Assembly (NCBI GenBank): GCA_030602615.1
Contig: JAUVZM010000018.1
Coordinates: 1-39,235, forward strand
Source of the DNA: a bacterium
GTDB taxonomy: Bacteria; Armatimonadota; Zipacnadia; Zipacnadales; Zipacnadaceae
Length of the DNA: 39,235 nt
Direction of reading: 5' to 3'
Shown: piece after piece, positions 1-8,710 of the stretch
Layout of the letters: the number at the start of each line of letters is the position of its first letter
How positions within the stretch are numbered: position 1 is the stretch's first letter
Notes under the pieces: model-generated
What the model was told of the DNA's origin: nothing
The model's database searches: none
Seen by the model: the letters and a program-made list of their open reading frames with translations, nothing else
Made by a program: the position numbers and the translations under genes

Positions 1-539
1 AACTGGTCCGTATTCAAGTGCCATTACTTATCGAGACCTTGCTGTAGACGATATAGATTAGACCTGGCCGGTGTTGCAGTTTCCTCCAGCAGCACAGGCG
101 TCTGTTCCAGGAATCATTCACACTTTAAGGCCCCTGGCCGATTGCAGGGGCCGAAACTTCCAACTGGGGGCTACTGCGTAGCAACCTGGTCAAGTCTAAC
201 AATAATGTGCGGCGATGTCAAGAGCCTGGCAGACTGGCTCGATTGCAGTGCTTGACAGTTCGCCACGGTACGTCTAACGCAGAAAGCCCAGATTAGCAAC
301 ATACTCCCCCTCTCAATGGTCTTGCGGAACCGAGCCAACCTAGCCAGAGCCTTGGCCTGTTCGCCGCCCCGCCGGGCCTGTGGGTCTTGAGCCATAGCGT
401 GTCCTACCTCAAAGCTGAGGCGGGCATTCTTCAGTCCCTTCTCCAGGAATTCAACTCTGGCGAGGGCCGCCTGATCGCCGTGGCAGGCGATCTTTGCCAC
501 TCTCAGCAAGCGCCTGCCGCGGACGGAATCCTCCGGGGA
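1..539. other. Gene-poor left flank, no recognisable gene
   Basis: I see no convincing gene here. A 112-codon minus-strand frame (171-509) exists, but it matches no family I know, has no clear ribosome binding site and lies against transposase debris. A hairpin at 129-152 (8-bp stem, GGCCCCTG paired with CAGGGGCC) could be an old terminator, but neither side has a run of T. The stretch is most simply read as decayed mobile-element flank. Confidence 0.5.
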
Positions 540-790
540 GTAGAGCGCGTGCAGATCGCGCGGCAGTGGGCAGAAGAGGCGAGAAGCCGGCGGCCAGCAC
601 CAACACCTTGAGTCGCTTTGAGACGCAGATACTGAGTGAGCCGGATAACCTGGAGAAGTTGGCCAAGCTCAACGGTAGCTGGGTAGCACGAGCCATGAAG
701 CATACCAGGAGCTGGTGTATCATCCTGGACCCAGACAGCTCTGAGAGCCCAGTGCACGGACAGCAGGAGGGCGTAAGGTCCCAAAACTGA
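540..790 (+). pseudogene. IS1380-family transposase, central fragment
   Basis: This is a broken piece of a DDE transposase that would move an IS1380-type insertion sequence. One plus-strand frame reads '..GEKPAASTNTLSRFETQ..', then 'LDPDSSESPVHGQQEG'. These match the region around the first catalytic Asp of IS1380 transposases (usually ..AASTSQMGRFE.. and LDMDSS.S..HG.QEG). The N-terminal ~90 residues are absent upstream. Directly after HGQQEG the frame ends and the sequence passes into a dispersed 20-bp repeat (777-796). A complementary N-terminal fragment of the same family lies at 31223-31566 on the other strand. Family assignment is from motif memory; the element is clearly inactive. Confidence 0.75.
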
Positions 791-796
791 TCTGCG
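777..796 (+). repeat. 20-bp dispersed repeat, copy 1
   Basis: The sequence ggtcccaaaactgatctgcg recurs with one mismatch at 27909-27928 (minus strand) and with three at 36769-36788 (plus strand). The few bases before it (gcgtaa, gccgtag and gcgtgg) are also alike. This copy sits where the IS1380 transposase frame breaks off. It could mark an element end or a recombination site. Confidence 0.55.
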
Positions 797-971
797 CTGC
801 CCAGCGGGCGCGGGATCCTGGCCTAGATGGGTTCTTTCAGGAGGACAGCGGGCGATTCGCTAAGCGGTCTTGCCAGGCCTGCTAGCAGCTCACGAAGCGT
901 GGTCGGCAACGGTGCCAACGGGCTGTAGCGCACCTGCCAGTCGTCTGGCGTGGCTCGCCCATACAGAGAAC

Positions 972-1071
972 CTACCACGCAAAAACCTTCGGTGGGACCA
1001 GATCAAATGTTAACCATCCGAATGGGTCCCCGTCCTTGCTTCGATCCACTAGCGGCGTGGGTAACGCTCTG
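972..1071 (+). repeat. 100-bp repeat A, left copy
   Basis: About 80% identical by eye to the reverse complement of 34451-34550. It includes an unbroken 25-base match (tcaaatgttaaccatccgaatgggt; written here as a motif split at tcaaatgttaacc / atccgaatgggt) and a 19-base match (cgatccactagcggcgtgg). Neither copy lies in a recognisable gene. It may be the end region of an unidentified mobile element. Confidence 0.6.
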
Positions 1072-1218
1072 TGGCCGATGCCCGGCCGGTTTTGGCCCTC
1101 GACATCCTCTGGATGAACTCCGTGACGTCTGCCCAACCGAGCCCGGGGGAGCCTTCAGAATGTCGGGCCGTCCTTCGAGAGGTTGAGGGGGGCCCTTCTT
1201 ATTCCACGAGTCGACGTG

Positions 1219-1541
1219 GTCGGCCTTGCCCGCCCAATGATTCTCCAACTAGCCGAGGTAGCCATTTGCGCAGATACTGCAGCGAATCTGGGTCTTAGCG
1301 CCCGACGCTGGATGACCATAACCTGAAGTGGCGCAGGATCGGTGGTTTTGCCTATGCCCAGGCAGGACTGTCTCTGCTCGTGCCTAGCAGCATTCATACT
1401 TGTTCAATTTCGGGTACAATCCTCTTCAGAAATCTTCCAATCTCGGGTTTTGTTAGTCAAATGATCCACAGGGACAGGGATTAGTGCAGGACACAGGGAA
1501 TGCTAGATGCAGGAACAGACGGTACGGGAAATCACGCTTCG
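1219..1541 (-). repeat. ~320-bp degraded repeat B, left copy
   Basis: Its reverse complement aligns by eye over roughly 320 bases with 36841-37177, with blocks such as gtcctgcctgggcata and gaacaagtatga conserved. The right copy overlaps the 3' end of an IS3-like transposase remnant (37136-37519), so B is probably the non-coding end of that element type. The matching short peptide ends (..RFLKRIVPEIEQV-stop here, ..RLLKKILPRSEQV-stop on the right) may hint at an old coding end. Confidence 0.5.
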
Positions 1542-1714
1542 AGCAGGTTATTGCCCTGACGGATGGCCAGGAGAAGGTCCGGGAAGCCCAGGCAGCCATC
1601 GAGCGGCTGCAGTAGCAGACTTGACTTCAGGCCGCGCAGTGGCTATTGGGAGGCTCGACAATATTGCGTCCTGCAGACGCGGATAGACTGCGAACTTGAA
1701 GCTGAGGCAGCTAT

Positions 1715-2257
1715 ATGGGATGGATAGTTGGGCTAATAGTAGTGATGATACCACTGGGAGCCGGGGCGGTGGCAGGTCTCCTGGCGAAAAGGGCTCGGCA
1801 GGGGCCGCGTGCCTGGGCGGTAGGAATGGGAGTCGCTGGCCTCGTTTCCTTGGTTACGATAATCGGACACGCATTCGTGGACAGAGATCTGGCTTTGTGG
1901 CCGACGACGCCCTCTGAATACCAGGATATCTTCACAATCAGCACGGACGGCAGCGGATTGAGGAAGCTGACAAGAATCCCCGGGCGCTACGACGATCCGG
2001 CCTGGTCGCCAGATGGCAGCAACATTGTGTTCGTCAGTATGCAAGAAGGGGCGCGACTGAAAAGCGCGATGGCGAAAGTGGGGACTTTTCTGGCCTACCT
2101 TTTCTTCGCCATCTGCGGCCCAACTGCCCTTTGGCTCGGGGTTAAGTCCTGGCGGCGGCATGGGGCCAACCGGGTGACCATCCTGTGCGTCATTTCGAGT
2201 GCGATTCCTACGCTCATCACGATTCTCCTATTGTGGGCCTTCTTGGTTCCGGCATAA
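1715..2257 (+). CDS. Four-helix membrane protein with a single PD40/TolB-type repeat
   Basis: A 180-residue protein of unknown function. Hydrophobic segments at about 4-24, 35-55, 122-142 and 155-177 predict four membrane helices. Between helices 2 and 3, residues ~70-108 read DIFTISTDGSGLRKLT, then DDPAWSPDGSNIVFVS. This is one blade of a PD40 (TolB-like beta-propeller) repeat. Such repeats normally occur in series of five or more, so a lone blade inside a small membrane protein is unusual. A GAGG sequence 8 nt before the ATG supports the start. The next gene follows after 59 nt on the same strand, suggesting co-transcription. It could be a real small membrane protein or a fusion left by a rearrangement. 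Confidence 0.7.
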   Translation: MGWIVGLIVVMIPLGAGAVAGLLAKRARQGPRAWAVGMGVAGLVSLVTIIGHAFVDRDLALWPTTPSEYQDIFTISTDGSGLRKLTRIPGRYDDPAWSPDGSNIVFVSMQEGARLKSAMAKVGTFLAYLFFAICGPTALWLGVKSWRRHGANRVTILCVISSAIPTLITILLLWAFLVPA

Positions 2258-2316
2258 GCGAACGCCCTTTTCGTCTTCTATGACAGGCGGGCTCCCCTGC
2301 TTGGGAGGCAGGCAGC

Positions 2317-3690
2317 ATGAATTGGCGCGATATCAAATGGGAACTGACCTTTATCGCAGTTGTGGTGTTCGTCCTGCCGCCGTCTCTGTGGGTTTACCGT
2401 GACGTCACGACGGCGCGACAGCTTGAGGCGAAGCTGGCTGCTCTCCGCGCCCAGGGCATGCCCGTAACGATGGTCGAGGCCGCGCCCCAGCCGGTTCCCG
2501 ATGACCAGAATGCCGCAGTCCTGTACCAGCAGGTCTTTCAAGTGCAATTTGGCCCAGGCAGCTCCTACGGGTCAGGCCGGAGCATCGGCGGCGGGCTGAC
2601 CGGCGCGGAAGAGGAGATACTGGACCGTTATCTGGCTGAATCTGACGGCCAACTCACCGCCCAGGTCCGCGCGATTCTGGCCCGTCCCGCAGTGAAGCGC
2701 GATCTGGAAATACTGCGCCGGGCCTCTCGACGCCCGCACTCTGTTTTTCCAGTAAACTGGGAGGAGGGCACGCTCGCGGTTTTCCCTCATTATTCAAGGC
2801 TCAGGTCGGCTACGCGTCTCATAACTACGCAGGCATCTCTTTCGGCCGATGAGGGCAACCTTGCCGAGGCGCTGGCCTGGTGCGAGGTGTCGCTGCGCAT
2901 GTCGGAACACGCCGCTTCGGAGCCCAATCTTATCGCTCAGCTTGTCGCCATCGCCATGCAGGCCATAACCTTCGCTCCGATGAAGGAGTGCCTGGCCGAA
3001 GCCCCGGTGCCACCGGCTACCGCTAGCCGCTTCGAGCAATATCTGCGCGAGATTGACATGAACGAGAGCTTCACCGGAGCTATGATCGGGGAACGAGCGA
3101 TGGGCTGTGATACGTTCGGTATGCTTTATCACCAACCGCGGGAGTTCGCCGACTTAACGCACATGGATCCGTTGCTGGCTCTCTACTTCAGTCGGCTCGC
3201 CAGACCTCTCCTAAGAATGGACCAGATGATCTACCTTGACAATATGGGCAAACAGATCCAGCTCACCAAATCACCCGCCCGGACTGCCGTGCCAAAGCTC
3301 ACCGCACTAGAAACAGATCTGGACAAGCTGCCGCTCTGGCAGGGGGTTCTCACCAAGATGCTCTCCCCAATATATAGCCGCACGTGCCAGAAGCGCGACC
3401 AGGCAGTGGCGGAAATTGATCTATGTCGGACAGTGCTGGCGCTGAAGGTGCATAAGTATGAGCACGGCCGCTATCCCGACAGCCTTCAGCAGTTGCAGCA
3501 GACGCTGGACTGGCAACTGCCCCAGGACCCTTTCAGCGGCCAGGACTTTGTCTATCAGCCCCAGGGAAACGGCTTCAAGCTGTATAGTATCGGCCAGGAT
3601 CTGGAGGATGATAGCGGGATCCCAGAGGGCAAACCACCTCAGAATCTTCCCAGGGGGGAAGCCGACATCGTCTGGGAGTGCGTCAAATAG
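2317..3690 (+). CDS. Membrane-anchored protein with pseudopilin-like C-terminus
   Basis: A 457-residue protein with one N-terminal membrane helix (about residues 8-27) and a large, mostly alpha-helical outer part. Its C-terminus carries the pattern 'YEHGRYPDSLQQL', then 'DPFSG..FVYQPQGNGFKLYSIGQD'. This is common in secreted proteins of Planctomycetota and Armatimonadota and resembles the C-terminal region of type II secretion pseudopilin G (RYP..., DP.G..Y.Y, LYS.G.D). Function is unknown; no catalytic motif is visible. A GGAGG motif 9 nt before the ATG supports the start. It follows 1715-2257 on the same strand and converges with the TPR gene, 27 nt away; no hairpin terminator lies in the gap. 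Confidence 0.8.
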   Translation: MNWRDIKWELTFIAVVVFVLPPSLWVYRDVTTARQLEAKLAALRAQGMPVTMVEAAPQPVPDDQNAAVLYQQVFQVQFGPGSSYGSGRSIGGGLTGAEEEILDRYLAESDGQLTAQVRAILARPAVKRDLEILRRASRRPHSVFPVNWEEGTLAVFPHYSRLRSATRLITTQASLSADEGNLAEALAWCEVSLRMSEHAASEPNLIAQLVAIAMQAITFAPMKECLAEAPVPPATASRFEQYLREIDMNESFTGAMIGERAMGCDTFGMLYHQPREFADLTHMDPLLALYFSRLARPLLRMDQMIYLDNMGKQIQLTKSPARTAVPKLTALETDLDKLPLWQGVLTKMLSPIYSRTCQKRDQAVAEIDLCRTVLALKVHKYEHGRYPDSLQQLQQTLDWQLPQDPFSGQDFVYQPQGNGFKLYSIGQDLEDDSGIPEGKPPQNLPRGEADIVWECVK

Positions 3691-3717
3691 AGGCACCGGT
3701 GTGTCGCCAATGCACTA

Positions 3718-5772
3718 CTATTCGGACAGGCGGTCCAGCTCGGCCAACAGCTCTTGGGCCTCTTTGTATTCCGGTCGCCCTGCTAAAGCTTTCTCAGCAT
3801 ATTCTCTGGCCGCCGAGAACTGTCCCAACTCCTTGTAGGCCAGTGCCATCTCATAATATATGTGAGGTCTGTCGGAGGGAGCATGGTAGTCCAGTGCCTG
3901 TTCATAGTTGGTTATTGCCTCCTCATACCGCTCCATATTGTGGCACACTTGAGCACGCCTAAACCAGGCGCGAGCCACTTTCGATGTATCTTCCTCCTCT
4001 AAGCAGTCTTCCAGCCACCGATCCCAATCGGCAAGCGACCGTTCGTAGTCCCCTGTCTCATAATACGCGTCGGCACGTCTCCGAAGGGCCCAACATCGAT
4101 TAACGGGATCAAGCTCAATGCTGCGGGTCAAGTCGGGGATCGCACGGTCCCAATCCTGCTTCTCGCAATAAGCCCATGCTCGGTTGACGATCAATTTGAC
4201 ATGATTGGGATCGAGCGTCAGTCCTCGGGTCGCGTCGCTTATGGCCAAGTCATGTTGGCCGGTCTGGTTATAGGTTGACGCCCGGTTATTCCAGGTCATA
4301 CAGTGTTCGGGATCGAGTTCTAGCGCCTGGGTGTAATCGGCTATGGCCTGGTCGTAATCCTTCTTCCTCATGTAGAGATACGCACGAAGTTGGTAGGCAG
4401 CGGCGCTGGGCTCGAGTGATAGTGACTGGTTATAATTGGCTAACGCCTTATCATAATCGCCAATCTCATCGTAAGCATCGCCCCGGGTGGTGTATGTAGC
4501 AGCTAGTTTGGGATTGATCTCAATGGCCCGATTACAGTCCGCTATCGCTGCATCATAGTCGCACATACCGTAACAGGCCTCGGCTCTTCGCAGATAGACC
4601 TCAGCCAAAGTAGGGACAAGCTCCAACGCTCGGCTGAAGGCATTTGCAGCCTGTTGACTGTCAGCCATTGCCGGGTAAGACTCATCCAGATCATGGTAGC
4701 CATAGAAATTATAGTAATGATTGTCAGCGCTTGCCAGATAGGCTGCGCCAAGTGCGCGCCACACTTTGATATCCTGTGGCTTCCTCTCCACCGCCTGTCT
4801 CAATTCGTCCACGGCCTCGTCGTAGTCCTCGTTTTCCCGGTACGCTATGCCCAGGTCATAATGCAGGTAGGGTCGTTCAGCATCCAGTTTCTCGGCCTTC
4901 TTCAACTGGGTAATAGCTTCTTCGCACTTTTCCTGGCAGCCTAGCGCCCGAGCCAGGACAATGTAGGCATCGGCAAAATCGCTATCAATATCCACCGCCT
5001 TGTGGCAAGCAGCAGCGGCCTCTTCATACTCACCCCGGTAATAGTGCATCACCCCTTGACCGAAGCATTCGTAGGCGAGCATGGATTGGGTGGGCTTGTA
5101 CTTGATCCTTTCCAGCCTAGCAGAGTCGGTGGTGACATCCAGAGTGTCGGCCACCCATCGGGCAAGTTCGGCATGGCAGTCGAATATCTTGGCGTACTCA
5201 CGGACGCCCGCACGCTCACTGTGGATATTGCCGGTGGCGACCTCAACGATTTGGGCCGTCACCCGTATCTCATCGCCCGATTTGGCACAGTTGCCTATGA
5301 GCACGTAGTCAGCATAGACTGCCTCCCCTGCCTCCTGAGCCGCAGCCAGGCTAGCTATGTCGCTGAGCGTGAGCTCAGATCGCTCATTGGCAAGCTCTTC
5401 GCGAATCTCTTCCGGGCCGGCGATGACCAGCTCATTGAAGTTAGCAAGCCGGCTGACCGTGCCATACGCGAAGGCGTAGCCCAACCACTCGTAATCTTCC
5501 TCTGCTGCTTGGTTACCAAAAGGGGCAATGGCTAGCGTTGCTTGGGGGGGTACGGCAGCAGGAAGAGGTTCTTCGCTGCCACCGAAACCATAGGGAGAGA
5601 ACTCTTCGTGTTCCGTAAACTGAACTGGGAATAGCTCTTTGCTGATTGAAGGCCACACGTATACGCCAAAGAAAGCCGCACCCAGTGCCATCACTACCAA
5701 TAGTCCTGCTGCCACCGCCACGATGACAGTTATCCATAGCTGCGAGTTGCCGTTGCGTTCGACTGCGGACAT
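3718..5772 (-). CDS. TPR protein with TolB/FlgO-like domain and N-terminal membrane anchor
   Basis: About 684 residues. A membrane helix (about 15-35) anchors it. It is followed by a domain of ~150 residues reading 'LAIAPFGN..EDYEWLGYAFAYGTVSRL' and 'YVLIGNCAKSGDEIRVTAQIVEVATGNI', the pattern of TolB-like/FlgO-like domains found beside TPRs in many bacterial sensors and scaffolds. The rest is about twelve TPR units (A.A.YN.AL.LDP type), indicating protein-protein binding outside the membrane. I chose the ATG at 5772, 5 nt after GGGAGA; an in-frame GTG at 5805 would add 11 residues. It is the last gene of the minus-strand block, 55 nt after the double-VWA gene, and probably works with that complex as a scaffold (inference). 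Confidence 0.85.
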   Translation of the reverse strand: MSAVERNGNSQLWITVIVAVAAGLLVVMALGAAFFGVYVWPSISKELFPVQFTEHEEFSPYGFGGSEEPLPAAVPPQATLAIAPFGNQAAEEDYEWLGYAFAYGTVSRLANFNELVIAGPEEIREELANERSELTLSDIASLAAAQEAGEAVYADYVLIGNCAKSGDEIRVTAQIVEVATGNIHSERAGVREYAKIFDCHAELARWVADTLDVTTDSARLERIKYKPTQSMLAYECFGQGVMHYYRGEYEEAAAACHKAVDIDSDFADAYIVLARALGCQEKCEEAITQLKKAEKLDAERPYLHYDLGIAYRENEDYDEAVDELRQAVERKPQDIKVWRALGAAYLASADNHYYNFYGYHDLDESYPAMADSQQAANAFSRALELVPTLAEVYLRRAEACYGMCDYDAAIADCNRAIEINPKLAATYTTRGDAYDEIGDYDKALANYNQSLSLEPSAAAYQLRAYLYMRKKDYDQAIADYTQALELDPEHCMTWNNRASTYNQTGQHDLAISDATRGLTLDPNHVKLIVNRAWAYCEKQDWDRAIPDLTRSIELDPVNRCWALRRRADAYYETGDYERSLADWDRWLEDCLEEEDTSKVARAWFRRAQVCHNMERYEEAITNYEQALDYHAPSDRPHIYYEMALAYKELGQFSAAREYAEKALAGRPEYKEAQELLAELDRLSE

Positions 5773-5827
5773 GTCATTCTCCCTGTTTCCCGAAGGCAAA
5801 TCCACTGCACCCCCGTCCTTGTCTATT

Positions 5828-8707
5828 TCACGGCCTATCCGCTGAATCCTGCTTCTTGCGTTCTCGCTTGCGCTCCAACAAGCGGGCTACAGTGTCCTCG
5901 GAGGACTTCGCTCCTGGTTTCACTGTCGCCTCGTCAGGCTCAGCAACTGAAGCAGGCTCACGCGGAGGCTGAGGCTGCCTCGGCTCGATCTCGGGAAGCG
6001 GGAGTTCCGGTTTGGCCGAAGGCTGCTCTGCTCTTTTCCGTGCCAGCAGATGCTCTACTGTCGTCGCTTCCTGTATGGAACCTTCTCGACTCAGGCGTTT
6101 GGCGACTGAGAAGACCGGTTCAAGCAAAACCGCCACATCCTCTCGCCGTAGCACCAGCCGTCGCACAGCCACGTCCAGCGGCAGGAGTGCCGCAGCCAGC
6201 CACAGCAAAATGCGCCAGATGTCTATTGGCACCCGCGGCACCACAGCAGGAGGCACGAAAACTTCCTCTGGCTTGGTGAGCACCTGGCCCCCGGTCTGCT
6301 CAGCAATGCTTTTCAGCAGCACCTCGTTCGCAGACGTGTCAGCAAAGTCAGGGGGATAGGCTACAGCAAAACCCAGCGTTTGCTGCGCATTGAATCCCTC
6401 CGCCCCCGCCGCTGTCAGCCCGACCACATAGGCGCCACTGACCGGTGTGGTCACCGTAGCCGCGTAGCTGCCGGGGGCAGTCTGTTCTAAGAGCGTCTCT
6501 TGCCGGGTGCCGTCGGGAAGGTTTACGTTGGCCCGCATCTCTAACCCATTTAGCAGGGAGCCGTCCTCCGCTACGGCCTCAACCACAATCTGTGCCTTGT
6601 CGCCCTCGAGCTCAACGCGCGGATACAATACGTCGCTGGAAAGCTGGCGCAGACTCCACCGAACCACCTGGCCCCAGAACTTGGGGAACTCCTCCCAACC
6701 CAACCAATGGGCGGCCCAATGTGCCTTGGCATCCGAGGTGAAGGCAACGCTCCTGCCCAATCCGTACTGCCAGTGGGCCAGCAGCGGGTCGTCCTTATGC
6801 GAGACCAGCGGTACCTTTGCCAGGCTCTTGGGAGATGCAGCTACATAGCCCAGTAATGGTGGTGGCGAGGACCAGTCTATTCCCCGGGTAACCGCACTGG
6901 CATCGGCCAGACGCGGTTGGAATTGTTCCTCTACCAGAACTGACTTGGCCACAATCAGCGTCTCGCGGGTGAATATCTTTTTGAGATCGCGCGCCTTCTC
7001 GGTCAGATAGAATTGTCCCCGCCCGGCCCGCGCTACTTGCTTCAAGAAAGGGACATGGTCTCCGTAGCCAAAAGCCACCGCGGTGACGGTAATTTTCTGC
7101 GCCGCCATCTGCGCTACCAGTGGGACCGACCCCTGCTGCTCGTCACAGTCGCTTCCGTCAGCCAGCAGTATTATATGACGGATCGAGGAGTCGTTCTTCT
7201 TCAATACTCCATAGGCCGCACTTAGCGACGGGTAGACAGCTATTCCTCCGCCACCTGCTCGCACCGAGCGAATGTCATTCTTCACTGAAGCTTTGTTCTG
7301 CACCTTACGCAGCTTGCACACAAGTGTAGGTGTGGGATCACTGGCGATAAAGCCGATAGAATCGTGGGGTTGTAGGAGATCCACCACCGCACAGCCCGCC
7401 TCTGCAGCTAACTGAATCTTCTCCACTCCGTCTTCAAGCATACCCATGCTGCCCGAGGTGTCCATCACCAGTAACACTGCCGAGGAGGGGAATACGCGCT
7501 GCTTGGTTATGTCCATACTGACCGGCAGTGCTTCCTCAATGGGAGTCTGGTAGTAGCCACCCGCCCCGAAGGAGAGTTCGCCGCCGATCATGCCCAGCCC
7601 GATACCCAGATCACGGGTGGCGTCGCGGAGCATCACCATCTGATGTTGATCCGTTCTGTAGGCTGGGCAGTTCGAGAGGAACACGCTGTCGTACTTCTCC
7701 AAATCAGCCGCGTTGGTGGGGAGCACGGCCGGGCCACCGACGTCCACCACGACGTCTTGGAGATGCAAGCCCGTCCTCAAAGCCTTTGTGTCACGGGGGT
7801 CCTGGTCTACTATTAGCACTCGTGGCTTTCCGCGTACACGCACAAAGGCTGTCCCCCGATCGTTCTCGCGACACTCGTCACCTGTGCTGTCCAGCAGGAC
7901 GTCAACCTTGTGAAAGCCAGCCTCGAGCACCGACACCGGTATGCGCAGTGTAGTAGCCCCCACCCCCACGGTTACCTCTTGCCGGGCCACCGGCTTGTCG
8001 TCAACCATAAGGGTAACTGTCGCCTGTGTCGGTTGAGTAGCCTCCACCGTTGCTCGCACTGCAAACGGCTCGCCGCGTCGTGCCTCCGCGGGAACCACCA
8101 CCTCGCGGACCAGTACGTCTTGGGCCGTACGCGTCTTCAGGGGGACAACGTCCACTGGTACCCGGTTGGCCTGGGCCAGTAGTACTTCTTCTGCAGCCGA
8201 ACCAACATTCTCGTTGCCGTCGGAGAACAGCACCACTTTGCCAGCGGATTCTACCGGCAGTAAGCCCAAGGCTAATCGTACGCCCGCCGCGATGTCAGTG
8301 TGGGTTCGCACCGGCTTTGAAGTAACTTCTACATCCTGTGCCGTGCGCAGGGTCTCCGACTCGACGACTGCGTCCCGCCCGTACAACACCAGCGCGCCCC
8401 GGTCCTGGGCTCGGCGATGTTTCAGTGACTCTCGCACAAACTCAAGCGCCTTAGCTTGCTGTGACTGCGGGACACTGTAAGAGGCATCAACTACAAACAC
8501 CACCACCATATTATCACTGCGCTTAACCAGTTGCGCTCCCGCGAGCGCGAGAATCATTGCCAACACGATGGCAGCACGCACTGTCCAGGCGATATGTCGC
8601 CTCGTGCCACTGAGGTCCGCGTAACTCACCCGTGCTGAATACCACAGCAGCGTGGCTGCGACGGGCAGTAGTAACAGGAACTGTGGTCGCGAAAATGACA
8701 GCCACAT
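5828..8707 (-). CDS. Large membrane protein with two VWA domains and a GATase-like domain
   Basis: 959 residues. Two N-terminal membrane helices (about 9-27 and 42-60) are followed by a first VWA domain with MIDAS motif DASYS (74-78). Next come a beta-rich segment (~200-290), a class I glutamine-amidotransferase-like fold (~294-400, 'KPRVLIVDQDP' onward, no catalytic Cys-His-Glu triad evident), and a second VWA domain with perfect MIDAS DTSGS (416-420). A third helix (~830-850) leads to a charged cytoplasmic tail, in which the motif 'V..LL.RKR' occurs twice. MIDAS motifs bind a metal and ligand proteins. The start lies 3 nt after the stop of the BatA-like gene, so translation is probably coupled. 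It belongs to the family found with MoxR/DUF58/BatA clusters; the substrate is unknown. Confidence 0.9.
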   Translation of the reverse strand: MWLSFSRPQFLLLLPVAATLLWYSARVSYADLSGTRRHIAWTVRAAIVLAMILALAGAQLVKRSDNMVVVFVVDASYSVPQSQQAKALEFVRESLKHRRAQDRGALVLYGRDAVVESETLRTAQDVEVTSKPVRTHTDIAAGVRLALGLLPVESAGKVVLFSDGNENVGSAAEEVLLAQANRVPVDVVPLKTRTAQDVLVREVVVPAEARRGEPFAVRATVEATQPTQATVTLMVDDKPVARQEVTVGVGATTLRIPVSVLEAGFHKVDVLLDSTGDECRENDRGTAFVRVRGKPRVLIVDQDPRDTKALRTGLHLQDVVVDVGGPAVLPTNAADLEKYDSVFLSNCPAYRTDQHQMVMLRDATRDLGIGLGMIGGELSFGAGGYYQTPIEEALPVSMDITKQRVFPSSAVLLVMDTSGSMGMLEDGVEKIQLAAEAGCAVVDLLQPHDSIGFIASDPTPTLVCKLRKVQNKASVKNDIRSVRAGGGGIAVYPSLSAAYGVLKKNDSSIRHIILLADGSDCDEQQGSVPLVAQMAAQKITVTAVAFGYGDHVPFLKQVARAGRGQFYLTEKARDLKKIFTRETLIVAKSVLVEEQFQPRLADASAVTRGIDWSSPPPLLGYVAASPKSLAKVPLVSHKDDPLLAHWQYGLGRSVAFTSDAKAHWAAHWLGWEEFPKFWGQVVRWSLRQLSSDVLYPRVELEGDKAQIVVEAVAEDGSLLNGLEMRANVNLPDGTRQETLLEQTAPGSYAATVTTPVSGAYVVGLTAAGAEGFNAQQTLGFAVAYPPDFADTSANEVLLKSIAEQTGGQVLTKPEEVFVPPAVVPRVPIDIWRILLWLAAALLPLDVAVRRLVLRREDVAVLLEPVFSVAKRLSREGSIQEATTVEHLLARKRAEQPSAKPELPLPEIEPRQPQPPREPASVAEPDEATVKPGAKSSEDTVARLLERKRERKKQDSADRP

Positions 8708-8710
8708 TGC

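Noticed and set aside
129-152. Hairpin as terminator
   Set aside because: No T-run on either side and no gene whose end it would serve.
171-509. 112-codon minus-strand frame near the left end
   Set aside because: No family, no ribosome site, next to transposase debris.
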